Notes: generated by a model from the letters alone, not told the origin. A stretch of DNA of 64,000 nt from CALMEC01 sp963765105 (GCA_963765105.1 CAVXUW010000004.1:372001-436000), one strand, 5' to 3'; positions 44,827 through 53,243 are shown, counted from the stretch's first letter. Numbers and translations: made by a program.

Positions 44827-45848
44827 CGCGCGCTCTCCTTGTGCTTTCCTCCTGCGGAGGTAGCGACCCCGAGCGACGCATCGTCGTCGAGGGTCACGCC
44901 ATGTCTCCGAGCAAGGGTCTCCGCGCGGCCGTAGCGCACCGCGCGGCGGACGGACACTGGATCGAGGCCCTTCTCGATGAGCACCTGGCGCATCTCGCCC
45001 TCCCGGGCCATGCGGAAGAAGAGAATGACGGCAAAGATGAGTGTGACGGTGCCGGTCCAGCTCATCATCACCGTGCCGGCGTGGCCTTGATCTTCGACGG
45101 CAGTGAGCCCCCACACGGGCGCCGATGTTTCGTAGCGCGCGTAGAAGGCAGAGCCCGCCCACCAAAAGGCGTTCGCCAGAATCGCGTCCACGACACGGAC
45201 GCCGGCGAGGAAGCCGAGCTTGGCGCCGGTGCCAAACCATTCGGGGGCCGGCAGCGCCTCGAGCAGAGCTGCCCACATCACGACCCCGGCGGTGAGGAAC
45301 GAAATGTGCTCCACAAAGTGCACGAACGTGTTTGTCAATGCGGCCTCGTAGAGCACTGGGATATGCCAGCCCACGAACAGCACGGCCCACACGACGAAGG
45401 CGACAACCGGATGGGTGAGCACCCGCAACCGCTGTGCCCAGTTGAACTGAAGCACGGGCTGCAGGATGGGGCCGGTGATTCCCAGGACCAGAAGCAATGC
45501 AGCCAGGTCCCCGATCAACATGTGCTGCAGCATGTGAACCCAGAACACACCCTCCTCACCGACCGCATCAAGCGGTGAGGACACCGCGAACAACAGAACG
45601 ACAGCGCCGGCCACGAAGCAGGTGACGCGCCACCGCGGGAGCCGGGATCCCAGCTGGCGTGCCCGGCTGGCATAGAGGGCGCCGAAGATGCTGAGCACTG
45701 CTATGAGGGGCCACGGAATGACCCATGCGCTCATCCAGCTGTCACGGAGGGCTTCAGCCCGATCTTCGATCCCGTCGTCGGTCGCACCCACCGCGATACC
45801 GGGAATGATCAGCGCACCGAGGACCGCGGCGAACAGCCGCCCGGTCAC
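44823..45848 (-). CDS. CtaG (caa3-type) cytochrome c oxidase assembly protein
   Basis: Polytopic membrane protein of 341 residues from GTG 45846-45848, overlapping the upstream stop (GTGA). A signal-like N-terminus is followed by six or seven helices. Family features: AVSSPLDAVGEEGVFWVHML, HMLIGDLAALLLVLG, LTHPVVAFVVWAVLFVGWHI and FVHFVEHISFLTAGVVMWAA, with conserved His residues likely to bind copper. It should help assemble a caa3-type terminal oxidase; no oxidase subunit is in the window. Confidence 0.9.
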   Translation of the reverse strand: MTGRLFAAVLGALIIPGIAVGATDDGIEDRAEALRDSWMSAWVIPWPLIAVLSIFGALYASRARQLGSRLPRWRVTCFVAGAVVLLFAVSSPLDAVGEEGVFWVHMLQHMLIGDLAALLLVLGITGPILQPVLQFNWAQRLRVLTHPVVAFVVWAVLFVGWHIPVLYEAALTNTFVHFVEHISFLTAGVVMWAALLEALPAPEWFGTGAKLGFLAGVRVVDAILANAFWWAGSAFYARYETSAPVWGLTAVEDQGHAGTVMMSWTGTVTLIFAVILFFRMAREGEMRQVLIEKGLDPVSVRRAVRYGRAETLARRHGVTLDDDASLGVATSAGGKHKESAR

Positions 45849-46603
45849 GGATGCTCGCCTTCGGGCCCTCCGCGAACCGTGATGCCCCGGCGGCGCTGAA
45901 GCGCCGCCAACAAGCGATGACCGAGCGCAAGCGCGCAGATGTCGAAGAACACGTAGCCGCTTGCCGCGCCGCTCGGCGGGTTGCCGTTTGCCACGCCCAG
46001 GCCGGGGATGACCTCGGCCCACCGCCAGGTTCCGATGGCCGTGCCGTAGATCTCCAGAGCGGCGACCGCAAAGAAGACGCCGCAGTAGAGCCCCGCAGAT
46101 TGACGGCTGCGAACCACGTAAATCAGAAGGACCGCGCATCCAATGGCCCCGGCGATGTCGTAGCGACCGAGCGCGCCGGTGAGCCCGAGTACCCCCCAAC
46201 CCACGATCGCCGCGCACGCGGTTCCGATGTACCACCGACGATGGTGAACGGCCCAACGCGTTTCGCTGAGACGGAGCCCGGTGAGGTAGACGAGCCCGTG
46301 CCCTGGGGGCACGAACAGGGGGAGGTTACCCAGCCGATAGGTGTAGACACCCCAGATGATCGAGCCGATGATCTCGCCAATGGTGGCGACCACCACCACG
46401 ACGGCGGTGCGTGAGCGCTGTAGTGGCGTCAGCGGGATACACGCGACAATGAGAATGAGCCACGTGCAGGCGGCAAGCACCATCTGCTGACCGAGGTTGG
46501 CGAAATGATCCAGGCCGAGTCCCGTGATCATCACCGCGAGCATCAACACGGCAAAACGCGCCGGTTGAGTCAGCAACCGGTGAGCGGCGGGCGCAAGCAT
46601 CCC
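45845..46603 (-). CDS. hypothetical integral membrane protein
   Basis: Protein of 252 residues from ATG 46601-46603 with about seven hydrophobic helices. Notable conserved-looking loops: LFVPPGHGLVYLTGLRL (a His in a Gly/Pro loop) and GTWRWAEVIPGLGVANGNPP. I do not recognise the family. It is translationally coupled to the CtaG-like gene, so an oxidase-assembly or copper-related role is possible. It is divergent from the cobalamin riboswitch. Confidence 0.75.
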   Translation of the reverse strand, partial: GMLAPAAHRLLTQPARFAVLMLAVMITGLGLDHFANLGQQMVLAACTWLILIVACIPLTPLQRSRTAVVVVVATIGEIIGSIIWGVYTYRLGNLPLFVPPGHGLVYLTGLRLSETRWAVHHRRWYIGTACAAIVGWGVLGLTGALGRYDIAGAIGCAVLLIYVVRSRQSAGLYCGVFFAVAALEIYGTAIGTWRWAEVIPGLGVANGNPPSGAASGYVFFDICALALGHRLLAALQRRRGITVRGGPEGEHP

Positions 46604-46717
46604 TTGAGATGGTAGCCGCGGTCGTCGCCTCGGGCGAGTGTCAATACGCCCAGAGTTCCGGCGAGAACCAACAACGGTGGCCGCCGCCGAGTGCGCCAGA
46701 TAGGGTTGCGTGGCTTT

Positions 46718-46875
46718 CGGTCGGCGTGAGGGAAACCGGTGAAAATCCGGTGCGGGCGCGCCACTGTGACCCGGGAGCGACGTTTGCCGGGCGAAGAGCC
46801 AGCCACTGAGAAGCCATTCTTGGGAAGGCCGCACATGTCGCGATGATCGGGCAGCCAGGAGATCTCCTCCGACCG
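46718..46875 (+). promoter_or_regulatory. cobalamin (B12) riboswitch
   Basis: A B12 aptamer in the leader of the rightward gene pair. The closing stem is CGGTCGG (46718-46724) with CCGACCG (46869-46875). Inside are GGGAAA-CCGGTG-AAAATCCGG (46730-46750), CCACTGTGACCCGG (46761-46774), a second CCACTG (46803-46808), and the B12-box-like AGCCAGGAGATC (46853-46864). These match the conserved core of cobalamin riboswitches in order and spacing. It should turn off the downstream genes when B12 is plentiful. Confidence 0.9.
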
Positions 46876-46893
46876 GTATTGGACAATTACATC

Positions 46894-46909
46894 CCTCCGC
46901 GAAACGAGG
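46894..46909 (+). promoter_or_regulatory. putative ribosome-binding-site sequestering hairpin
   Basis: CCTC (46894-46897) can pair with the GAGG ribosome-binding site (46906-46909) across an 8-nt loop, just before the ATG at 46919. A TCCTCC in the B12 box (46865-46870) could compete for the same site. This suggests translational rather than terminator control; no T-run terminator is seen. Confidence 0.45.
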
Positions 46910-46918
46910 ATCTTCCAT

Positions 46919-48016
46919 ATGAAACGCCAGTTCACCGGCGCAGCCGTGGCCGTCGCCTTGGCCGTGCCTGCCGTCGCCACCGCGACCCCGACGATCCGGG
47001 TGGAGGGGGCGACGTCAAACACCGTGCCCCTCACCCCCGTTCCCCGCGCCAGCAGCGTGGTGAGCGTGGACGATGTCACCGACACCGACGCCCTCAACGT
47101 CCCTGGCCGCTCGGCCACCGCCCAGCTGTCGCGCGCAACATTGCTCTATGGGCTTCCCTTGGGCTTCGACATCTTCAACTTCGGCGGGCCATCGTCGTTT
47201 GTGACCCGCATCGGCGCCGATGCGATGCCACCGTCGTTCTCGCCGTCCTGGCGACTCAAGGTGAACCACGCGGCCTCGGACACCGGGAGCGACACCACCA
47301 CTCTCGGGAAGAACGACTCCGTGTTGTGGTCGTACGAAAGCGATTTCACCGCCCCTGAGCTCGACCTGACGGTTTCGCGCGACACCGTGGCGGGTGGCGG
47401 ACTCATCACAGCCACCGTCCTCAGTTACGACAACGCCGGCAAAGCAACCCCTGCCGCCGGGGCGGTTGTGCGATACGCCGGACGCAACTACACCGCGCCA
47501 CCGACGGGTGTCGTCTCGCTCACCGCAACGCAGAGCGGTCCGGGCTACGTATCGGCGTCACTTGCCGGGGCGACGCGAAGCCCGCGGCGCCTGATCTGCG
47601 TTGCCGGACCGACCCTGCCGTGCAGCGCGGTGACCTTCCCGAAGAGTGGCTCCACCGGGGCGGCGCCACGAATGATCGGCGGAGTGGTTGCGCGGGTTGG
47701 CGGAAAGCGACCCACCGTTGCCGTGTCGATCGCCCGTCAGGTCAGCGGCGGGAAGTGCCGGTTTGTGACCCGAACACTCACCCGCCTGACGCCCCCTCGC
47801 CCCTGCGATGCGCGGGTGACGCTCCCCGCAACCGTTGACCCCTCGGGAGCCTGGACGCTCACGTTCCCGGACAGCACCGCCGCCTATGGCACGACCTCGG
47901 GTTTTCGGCTTCCTGCCGGATCGTATGTCGTCTCGAGTCGGGCGACCTTCCGTGGCGTCACTGAACGGTCCGCCCGCGCCCGCTTCAACACGGCACAGTT
48001 TACGGTGGCTCCGTGA
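46919..48016 (+). CDS. secreted DUF4430-like protein under B12 riboswitch
   Basis: Exported protein of 365 residues with a signal peptide (QFTGAAVAVALAVPAVATAT). Residues about 65-190 look like a DUF4430 domain, the fold of the C-terminal B12-binding domain of transcobalamin: SFSPSWRLKVNHAASDTGSD, then LGKNDSVLWSYESDF and TPAAGAVVRYAGRNY. Residues 190-360 are further beta-rich repeats with paired Cys (CVAGPTLPC; GGKCRF, RPCDAR). The upstream B12 riboswitch and coupled all-alpha partner gene support a B12-capture role. The DUF4430 call is by pattern, not a profile search. Confidence 0.72.
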   Translation: MKRQFTGAAVAVALAVPAVATATPTIRVEGATSNTVPLTPVPRASSVVSVDDVTDTDALNVPGRSATAQLSRATLLYGLPLGFDIFNFGGPSSFVTRIGADAMPPSFSPSWRLKVNHAASDTGSDTTTLGKNDSVLWSYESDFTAPELDLTVSRDTVAGGGLITATVLSYDNAGKATPAAGAVVRYAGRNYTAPPTGVVSLTATQSGPGYVSASLAGATRSPRRLICVAGPTLPCSAVTFPKSGSTGAAPRMIGGVVARVGGKRPTVAVSIARQVSGGKCRFVTRTLTRLTPPRPCDARVTLPATVDPSGAWTLTFPDSTAAYGTTSGFRLPAGSYVVSSRATFRGVTERSARARFNTAQFTVAP

Positions 48017-48867
48017 CGACTCCGCGTTGGGTTGCTGCTCTTTTCGCCGTTGCCGCAGTTGCGGCGACGGCGGGGTCGGCGAGCGCTATTTCCCCCGATA
48101 CCGCCGCGGCTCAGCGCGCGGCAGCGTGGCTCGAGGCCCAATCAATCGACACGCCCGGACAAATGGCTGACGCGATCGTTGCGCTCTCGGCGGCCGGTCG
48201 CACCGGAACGCTGTCGCGCCGCATCGATGCGCTCAGTGAGGTCGCCTCCCGTTACGCCACCACGGCCGGCGGCGCAGGCAAGGTGGCCCTGGCAGCCGTG
48301 GCCGCCGGACGAAACCCTCGTAGCCTCGGCGGGGTCAACTACATCACCCGCATCACCGCAACGTACCGACTCGGCCGCTACGGCGTGTCGTCATACGATC
48401 AGGCCTACGCCATGCTGGCCCTCGCTGCGGCCGGTGAGCCCATTCCCGCCGGGGCAATTCGTCGGCTGAGAAAGACCCGTGGCGCAGGAGGGTGGGGATA
48501 CCCGGTCAATGGTGGACGCGACGATCCGTCGTCGACCGGCCTCCTGATGGAGGCGCTGCGATCGGCCGGTGTCTCCCCGACCGATCCGATGCTGCGGTCT
48601 GCGGCCGCATGGCTTACCACCCAGGCCAACGGTCAGGGCGGGTTCAACCTGGATCGTCCGCGCGGTCGCACACAGTCCAACGCCACCGCCAACGCCATTC
48701 GTGGCTGGCGCTCAACCGGCCGGAAGCCGCCGTCCTCCTGGCGGGTCGCACTTCGGTCGCTCCAAGAGGATGACGGTGGAGTTCGATTCACCGCACGCAT
48801 CCGCGAGAGCCGCGTCCTGGCGACGGTCGATGCGCTCGTCGCTTTTTCTGGTCAGACCCTGCCCTAA
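48013..48867 (+). CDS. secreted all-alpha repeat protein (transcobalamin alpha-domain/prenyltransferase-like)
   Basis: Exported protein of 284 residues; GTG start overlaps the upstream stop, so it is translationally coupled. The signal peptide includes AALFAVAAVAATAGSASA. The rest is paired helices of an alpha/alpha toroid with repeats such as QRAAAWLEAQ, DQAYAMLALAAAGEPIP, GAGGWGYPVNGG, and AAAWLTTQANGQGGFN. The QGGF/GGWGY turns are typical of squalene-cyclase/prenyltransferase repeats and of the alpha domain of intrinsic factor and transcobalamin. No catalytic DxDD motif is seen, fitting a binding rather than cyclase role. Confidence 0.75.
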   Translation: MTTPRWVAALFAVAAVAATAGSASAISPDTAAAQRAAAWLEAQSIDTPGQMADAIVALSAAGRTGTLSRRIDALSEVASRYATTAGGAGKVALAAVAAGRNPRSLGGVNYITRITATYRLGRYGVSSYDQAYAMLALAAAGEPIPAGAIRRLRKTRGAGGWGYPVNGGRDDPSSTGLLMEALRSAGVSPTDPMLRSAAAWLTTQANGQGGFNLDRPRGRTQSNATANAIRGWRSTGRKPPSSWRVALRSLQEDDGGVRFTARIRESRVLATVDALVAFSGQTLP

Positions 48868-48969
48868 AGCGTGCGCGGCGTTCCCTCATGATCTCTTCCC
48901 GCGGCACGCGCGGGAGGAGTCAGTGTGGGTGAGCGCGGGGTCCGGACGGGCCGCAGAGACTTCGACGGG

Positions 48970-49302
48970 TCACGCTCTCCCAAGCACGCCCGCCGCGACC
49001 AGGACCGCGACGACAAGGGCAACAATCAAAGGAACTACGCCCAGCGCGATGCCAAGCCGTGCACGGGAGACACCACCCGGGTCGTCTCGCCGCCGCGAGG
49101 TGCGAAACGCTGCGAAACCCACGGCGAGCGCGACGGGACTCGCCAGGATCGCGACAGTGAAAAGCTCGCGAACAAGGCCCACGTCTGTGAGGAATGCGCC
49201 GACCAAGCCGATGATGCTGATGGCGCCAAAGACAACGGCGGCGGTTGCGGCTCTTGACGTGGTGTGACGATCAGTCTCCGTCGGGTTCGGATTCGTCGTC
49301 AT
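48970..49302 (-). CDS. small DUF4190-like membrane protein
   Basis: Protein of 110 residues with an unstructured N-terminus, two hydrophobic helices (AAVVFGAISIIGLVGAF; TVAILASPVALAVGFAA) and a third near the C-terminus (VVPLIVALVVAVLVAAGVL), with a basic loop FRTSRRRDD between. The pattern resembles DUF4190 proteins. ATG at 49302 overlaps the upstream small gene by 32 bp. Function unknown. Confidence 0.6.
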   Translation of the reverse strand: MTTNPNPTETDRHTTSRAATAAVVFGAISIIGLVGAFLTDVGLVRELFTVAILASPVALAVGFAAFRTSRRRDDPGGVSRARLGIALGVVPLIVALVVAVLVAAGVLGRA

Positions 49303-49441
49303 CGCCCTCGATATCAGCAGCAGGGTTCGCTTCCCGCTCTACCTGCTCCGCACGTTCGAGTGCCTCGAGCACACCGAGCACCTCGTCATCGGCACCCATA
49401 TGCCGGATGCTGCTTCGCCGCTGCTTCTTTGACTTCGCCAC
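49271..49441 (-). CDS. small charged protein (56 aa)
   Basis: Short gene of 56 residues: GTG at 49439-49441 with GGAGG six bases upstream. The protein starts basic (AKSKKQRRSS), then a helix (EVLGVLEALERAEQVEREAN) and an acidic end (EGDDDESEPDGD). The good ribosome-binding site and position between mutY and the DUF4190-like gene support it. No family recognised. Confidence 0.5.
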   Translation of the reverse strand: MAKSKKQRRSSIRHMGADDEVLGVLEALERAEQVEREANPAADIEGDDDESEPDGD

Positions 49442-49487
49442 CCGTGACCTCCGTGATTGCTCAAAGGATTCTACCGATTCCGGCGAA

Positions 49488-50249
49488 CTACTTCGCGCGG
49501 AGGAGAAAGGTCTTGCCCCGACGTGCAAGGCCGTCGGCGATGAGACTCTCCGCCGCTTCCGGGTCGATTGAGGGGTCGACGCGCCCGTCATCCGCCAGCG
49601 CACGGAGGAGTTTTCCTCGGCGCTCACGCATCGATCCGGCATACCGGGCCTGCGGCGCTCGTGGGGCGGGCACTCGGGTATCACCCGAATCGGCTGCCGG
49701 GCAACCGGTGCGGAGCGGGCACCCGTCGTCGCACCGTGGCTTTCGGGCGCTGCAGATCAGTCGACCGAAGTCCATCATCGCCTGACCGACGTCCCAGCCC
49801 TTGCCGTGCGGTGTCTCGGGCCAACCTTCAGGCCAACGTCGTGCGAGCACGCGCTGGACGTTGGTGTCGACCGGCAGAACGTCGTCGCCGTCGGCGAAGC
49901 ACCGCACTGCAGCGGCGGTGTACGGCCCCACGCCGGGAAGGTCTTCCAACCGGTCCGGCCAGCCCACACGCGACACGATCTCTGCGGTGCGATGAAGATT
50001 GCGGGCACGTCGGGGGTACCCCAGCCCGTGCCAGGCCACCAGCACATCACCGAGTGATGCGGCGGCGAGCGATTCGGCCGTGGACCACCTCGCCATCCAC
50101 GTCTCGTAGAAGGGAATGACGCGCCCCACCGGGGTCGATTGCAGCATCGTTTCGGAGACGAGGATGGCGTAGCGATCACGCGTTCCGCGCCACGGCAGAT
50201 CAACCGCCTCGGCGGTGAACCAATCGAGCAGTGTGGTGACGTCGTTCAT
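49488..50249 (-). CDS. mutY: A/G-specific adenine glycosylase MutY (short form)
   Basis: Base-excision enzyme of 253 residues that removes A opposite 8-oxoG. Helix-hairpin-helix LEDLPGVGPYTAAAVRCFAD then the catalytic Asp in LPVDTNVQRVLA; catalytic Glu in VSETMLQSTPV. The iron-sulfur motif CSARKPRC-DDG-C-PLRTG-C has spacing C-x6-C-x3-C-x5-C, one residue longer than the usual x2 gap. The C-terminal NUDIX-like 8-oxoG-recognition domain is missing, as in some short actinobacterial forms. It follows the binding-protein-like gene by 15 bp. Confidence 0.88.
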   Translation of the reverse strand: MNDVTTLLDWFTAEAVDLPWRGTRDRYAILVSETMLQSTPVGRVIPFYETWMARWSTAESLAAASLGDVLVAWHGLGYPRRARNLHRTAEIVSRVGWPDRLEDLPGVGPYTAAAVRCFADGDDVLPVDTNVQRVLARRWPEGWPETPHGKGWDVGQAMMDFGRLICSARKPRCDDGCPLRTGCPAADSGDTRVPAPRAPQARYAGSMRERRGKLLRALADDGRVDPSIDPEAAESLIADGLARRGKTFLLRAK

Positions 50250-50264
50250 CGGTGGCGAATCACA

Positions 50265-51251
50265 TCAGGCGGGGTGCCGGTGAGGCCCGCCATCTCCGCT
50301 CCCCCATCGCACGATCACCGGACGATGGGCTGTCTGTCGCCCCTGCTCGTCGACGGCGAAGTCACCGAAGAAGGTTCGCGTGACGAGTGCGCGTGCGGCA
50401 TTCCACACAACATCCGGTTCACACGTTCCCGCCGCCGCGATCGCCTGCTCGGCGAGACACCCGGCCGCAAACGCCTGCACCGCCGGATAGGCGGTGAAGG
50501 CGTCGAGCTGCGGGGGCACCGGGGTCCTCGGCGTGTCGATCCACTGGCACGGGCCAAACCACCCCAGAAGGGCGTCGCCGAACGCCTCTCGAGCATCGTC
50601 GACGCCACAGGCAACCATCCCGAGGGCGAGGTGGGGGTGGTAAACGGCTGCGCGTCCCACGGCCACGTCCTCCTCATAGCGCGCTCCCGTCACGATCACC
50701 GTGGCCCCGGAATCGAGCGCCCGGGCGACGGCATGCGGCGCCTGATTTTCGGTAAACGTGATCACTGCACTCGGGCTGTGCCCCGCATCAGCGAGTGCGG
50801 CGATGGCGCCTGCCGCGACCTCGCGGCCGAATGGGCTTTTCGCCTGAAGCACCGCCACTGAGTGCAGGGGCAGCCCCCAGCGTGTGAGCGCCGCGGGGAG
50901 GTCCGCCCAGTAGCGCCTCGCCGGAGCAAGCACGTCGATGATTCGGGCACCGGTACCGGTCGCCGCGGCCCCACCGTGGTTCCAGATGACATCGGACCGG
51001 TCGGCGAACGCCGTGGCCACCGCTCGCATCGGCCCGCTGCCGTAGGGGCCGAAGACGACGTCGCAGATGTCGGCCAACGCACGGGTTTGGCGAACGGTGG
51101 TCGCCTCGTCGCCACCGCTGTCGTCGATTCTGAGCGTGGCCCCGCAGGAGTTGGCCCACTCCTCAAGTCCCCGTGCCGATTGGCGTGCAAAGGAGGCATA
51201 CCGGCCGGTGAGGGCGAGCGACGCGCCGGCCCGCACCGGCGGAGTGCCCAT
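50265..51251 (-). CDS. type I periplasmic-binding-protein-like protein without signal peptide
   Basis: Protein of 328 residues with the two-lobed fold of branched-chain amino acid receptors: GASLALTGRYASFARQSARG at the start, CDVVFGPYGSGPMRAVATAF, and HSVAVLQAKSPFGREVAAGA. No signal peptide or lipobox is seen, so it should be cytoplasmic, unlike transport receptors. It lies between a DNA-repair-type nuclease and mutY and has no ABC transporter genes nearby. A ligand-sensing or amidase-regulator-like (AmiC/LivK type) role is possible but unproven. Confidence 0.75.
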   Translation of the reverse strand: MGTPPVRAGASLALTGRYASFARQSARGLEEWANSCGATLRIDDSGGDEATTVRQTRALADICDVVFGPYGSGPMRAVATAFADRSDVIWNHGGAAATGTGARIIDVLAPARRYWADLPAALTRWGLPLHSVAVLQAKSPFGREVAAGAIAALADAGHSPSAVITFTENQAPHAVARALDSGATVIVTGARYEEDVAVGRAAVYHPHLALGMVACGVDDAREAFGDALLGWFGPCQWIDTPRTPVPPQLDAFTAYPAVQAFAAGCLAEQAIAAAGTCEPDVVWNAARALVTRTFFGDFAVDEQGRQTAHRPVIVRWGSGDGGPHRHPA

Positions 51252-51256
51252 GTGCG

Positions 51257-53200
51257 CTACGCGGCGGTGGCGAGCGTCTCGCCGTCGGAGGCACCCAACG
51301 CCGCGACAACAGCATGAACGTGCGCCACCACCTCGTCGGGGTCAAAACCCGGGGGAAACACCACGACACCGGGGTGATCGACGCGAGCACGCATCCAATC
51401 GTCGAGGATGAGCGCCTCGTCCAAGTCGGCTCGGCTGAGCGACGGAGGCGTCGCGGGCAGTTCGTGAAGCGCCGAGACCGCCGAGGCAAGCTCATCGACG
51501 TCTCCTAGTGAGAGATGTGCCTCACGCACGATGCGTCCGTGCCCCACGAACATGACGTAGACCGTGCCGGTGGACACGTCGGGTTCGGCGATCACCGCCG
51601 TCGAGCTGAGCGCGGAACGGATACGACTGAGTGCGCCCACAACAGCGATGAGACCTTCGAGCTGTTCGCGCCATTCGGCATTGGCGATGATCGCCCCATC
51701 GGCCATCGCGCGAGCAAGCCGCGCCATGAGAATTGCGCTCGCCATATGGCGATCTCCGTCGAGCAGGCGGCGCACTTCGTCGACCGCCTCGCGATACCCC
51801 GCCGGGTCGGCAGCGCCACACGGGCCGCAGCACGGTGACCTGGCCTCGCCGATGAGTCGTTCCTGGGCTCCGCCCGCGCACAACGTGTGGCATGACCGAA
51901 TGGGATAGAGGATGTTGAGCGCCTCCACGGCCTGGCGCGCGGTGCGCTCCGACCGCAGCGGCCCGTAGTACATCGCCCCATCGCCTACCGGTTCGGCCAC
52001 CACCAAAAGCCGCGGGTAAGCCTCGTCAATCGTGAGCTTGAGGTAACGCCCGGCGGTGCTGCCTCCCCGGCTGTTACAGGGCGGGCGCAACTCGCGAATG
52101 AGTCGTGCCTCCTCCACCAGGGCACGCAACTCCGACCCCGTCGTCTCATGGTCGATGGTGGCCACGGCTTCCAATGCTCGCGCCACAAGGCGGCTGTGGC
52201 GCCCCTGAGGACCGAAATACGAACGTACCCGCCGGCGCAGGTCGCGAGCCTTGCCGACATAGAGCACCGCACCCTCGCGGTCGCGCATCAGATAGACCCC
52301 GGGGAGTCGGGGCAGGTCATCCGCCAGCGCGAGCTTGTGCGCGTAGCGCGCCCCACCCCCTTGCCCGTAGCCGACTGCCCGGTCGAGGGTGGCGTAGCCG
52401 CGATCCGCCAACAGGCCGAGCAGGATGGTAAGCACCTCACCGGTGGCCTCCGCGTCGGCCAATGCCCGATGGTTGGGACGTACGGTGGTGTCAGCCCATT
52501 CGGCTAGCGTTCCCAAGTCGAACCGGTCGAGACGGCGCTTCAGCAGCCGGCGGGCCAGCACCAGCGTGTCGAGCCAGGGCTGCGTGAAGTACGTGCCGTT
52601 GAGCCGGAACCGCTCGTAGTTGAGAAAACGGAAGTCGAACGGGGCATTGTGGGCAACCATCACGTCGTCGCCGACGAACGCGATGAACCGCTCCATGACC
52701 TCCTCGATGCGTGGCTGGCCCACGAGCATCGCGTCGGTGATTCCCGTCACCCGCACGATCGGCGCGGGGATGGCAATCCCGGGGGCAACGAGGGTGGTGA
52801 ACCGATCGATGATCTCGCCGCCGCGTACTCGTACGGCGCCGATCTCGGTGATCTTCGACCTGCCGGGCGCGCCGCCGGTGGTCTCAAGGTCGACCACGCA
52901 GAAAGTGGCATCGCGAAGCGGCGTGGCCGCCCACCCGAGCGGGGCAAGGCCCACGAGGTCACGTCCCCGCCACGACAATCGTGAGTCGCTGTCGACGATC
53001 TCCGCCACGAGCCGACGCTGCAACTTTTCGGGGCAGCGACGAACCCTCAGGACTTGAGCGACGACATGTCCCACCTCCAGCGAGCGACCACGGCGAACGA
53101 GCAGATCGCAGAGTTGATCGGCGAGAGTCGCTTGACGTTCACTGCCCGGTTGGGGCTGCGGCAGCGGAAGCTGCAGTTGGAGGGCATCGGGCGGCGGCAC
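51257..53200 (-). CDS. DnaQ-type exonuclease fused to GIY-YIG (UvrC/Cho-like) nuclease
   Basis: DNA-processing protein of about 647 residues from GTG 53198-53200 (start uncertain; a longer frame enters the amidase gene). Residues about 105-270 form a DEDDh exonuclease: FCVVDLETTGGAPG, VMVAHNAPFDFRFL and PNHRALADAEATGEV. A GIY-YIG domain follows (LPGVYLMRDREGAVLYVGKA, then RDLRRRVRSYFG). The C-terminal third matches the UvrC-type region with a CxxC pair (SPCCGPC) and no UvrC HhH. Such fusions are known in actinobacteria. It probably acts in repair. Confidence 0.9.
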   Translation of the reverse strand: MPPPDALQLQLPLPQPQPGSERQATLADQLCDLLVRRGRSLEVGHVVAQVLRVRRCPEKLQRRLVAEIVDSDSRLSWRGRDLVGLAPLGWAATPLRDATFCVVDLETTGGAPGRSKITEIGAVRVRGGEIIDRFTTLVAPGIAIPAPIVRVTGITDAMLVGQPRIEEVMERFIAFVGDDVMVAHNAPFDFRFLNYERFRLNGTYFTQPWLDTLVLARRLLKRRLDRFDLGTLAEWADTTVRPNHRALADAEATGEVLTILLGLLADRGYATLDRAVGYGQGGGARYAHKLALADDLPRLPGVYLMRDREGAVLYVGKARDLRRRVRSYFGPQGRHSRLVARALEAVATIDHETTGSELRALVEEARLIRELRPPCNSRGGSTAGRYLKLTIDEAYPRLLVVAEPVGDGAMYYGPLRSERTARQAVEALNILYPIRSCHTLCAGGAQERLIGEARSPCCGPCGAADPAGYREAVDEVRRLLDGDRHMASAILMARLARAMADGAIIANAEWREQLEGLIAVVGALSRIRSALSSTAVIAEPDVSTGTVYVMFVGHGRIVREAHLSLGDVDELASAVSALHELPATPPSLSRADLDEALILDDWMRARVDHPGVVVFPPGFDPDEVVAHVHAVVAALGASDGETLATAA

Positions 53201-53243
53201 GGCCCACTGATGGTAGTCCCATTGCCCGGACGACCCGCAATCG

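Noticed and set aside
44823..46256. 477-residue CtaG-like protein
   Set aside because: The N-terminal 136 residues are an out-of-frame reading of the upstream membrane gene; GTG at 45848 with a coupled overlap is better.
48013..48867. Squalene or hopene cyclase activity
   Set aside because: Repeat turns resemble cyclases, but the DxDD catalytic motif is missing, the protein is short and secreted, and the gene is riboswitch-linked.
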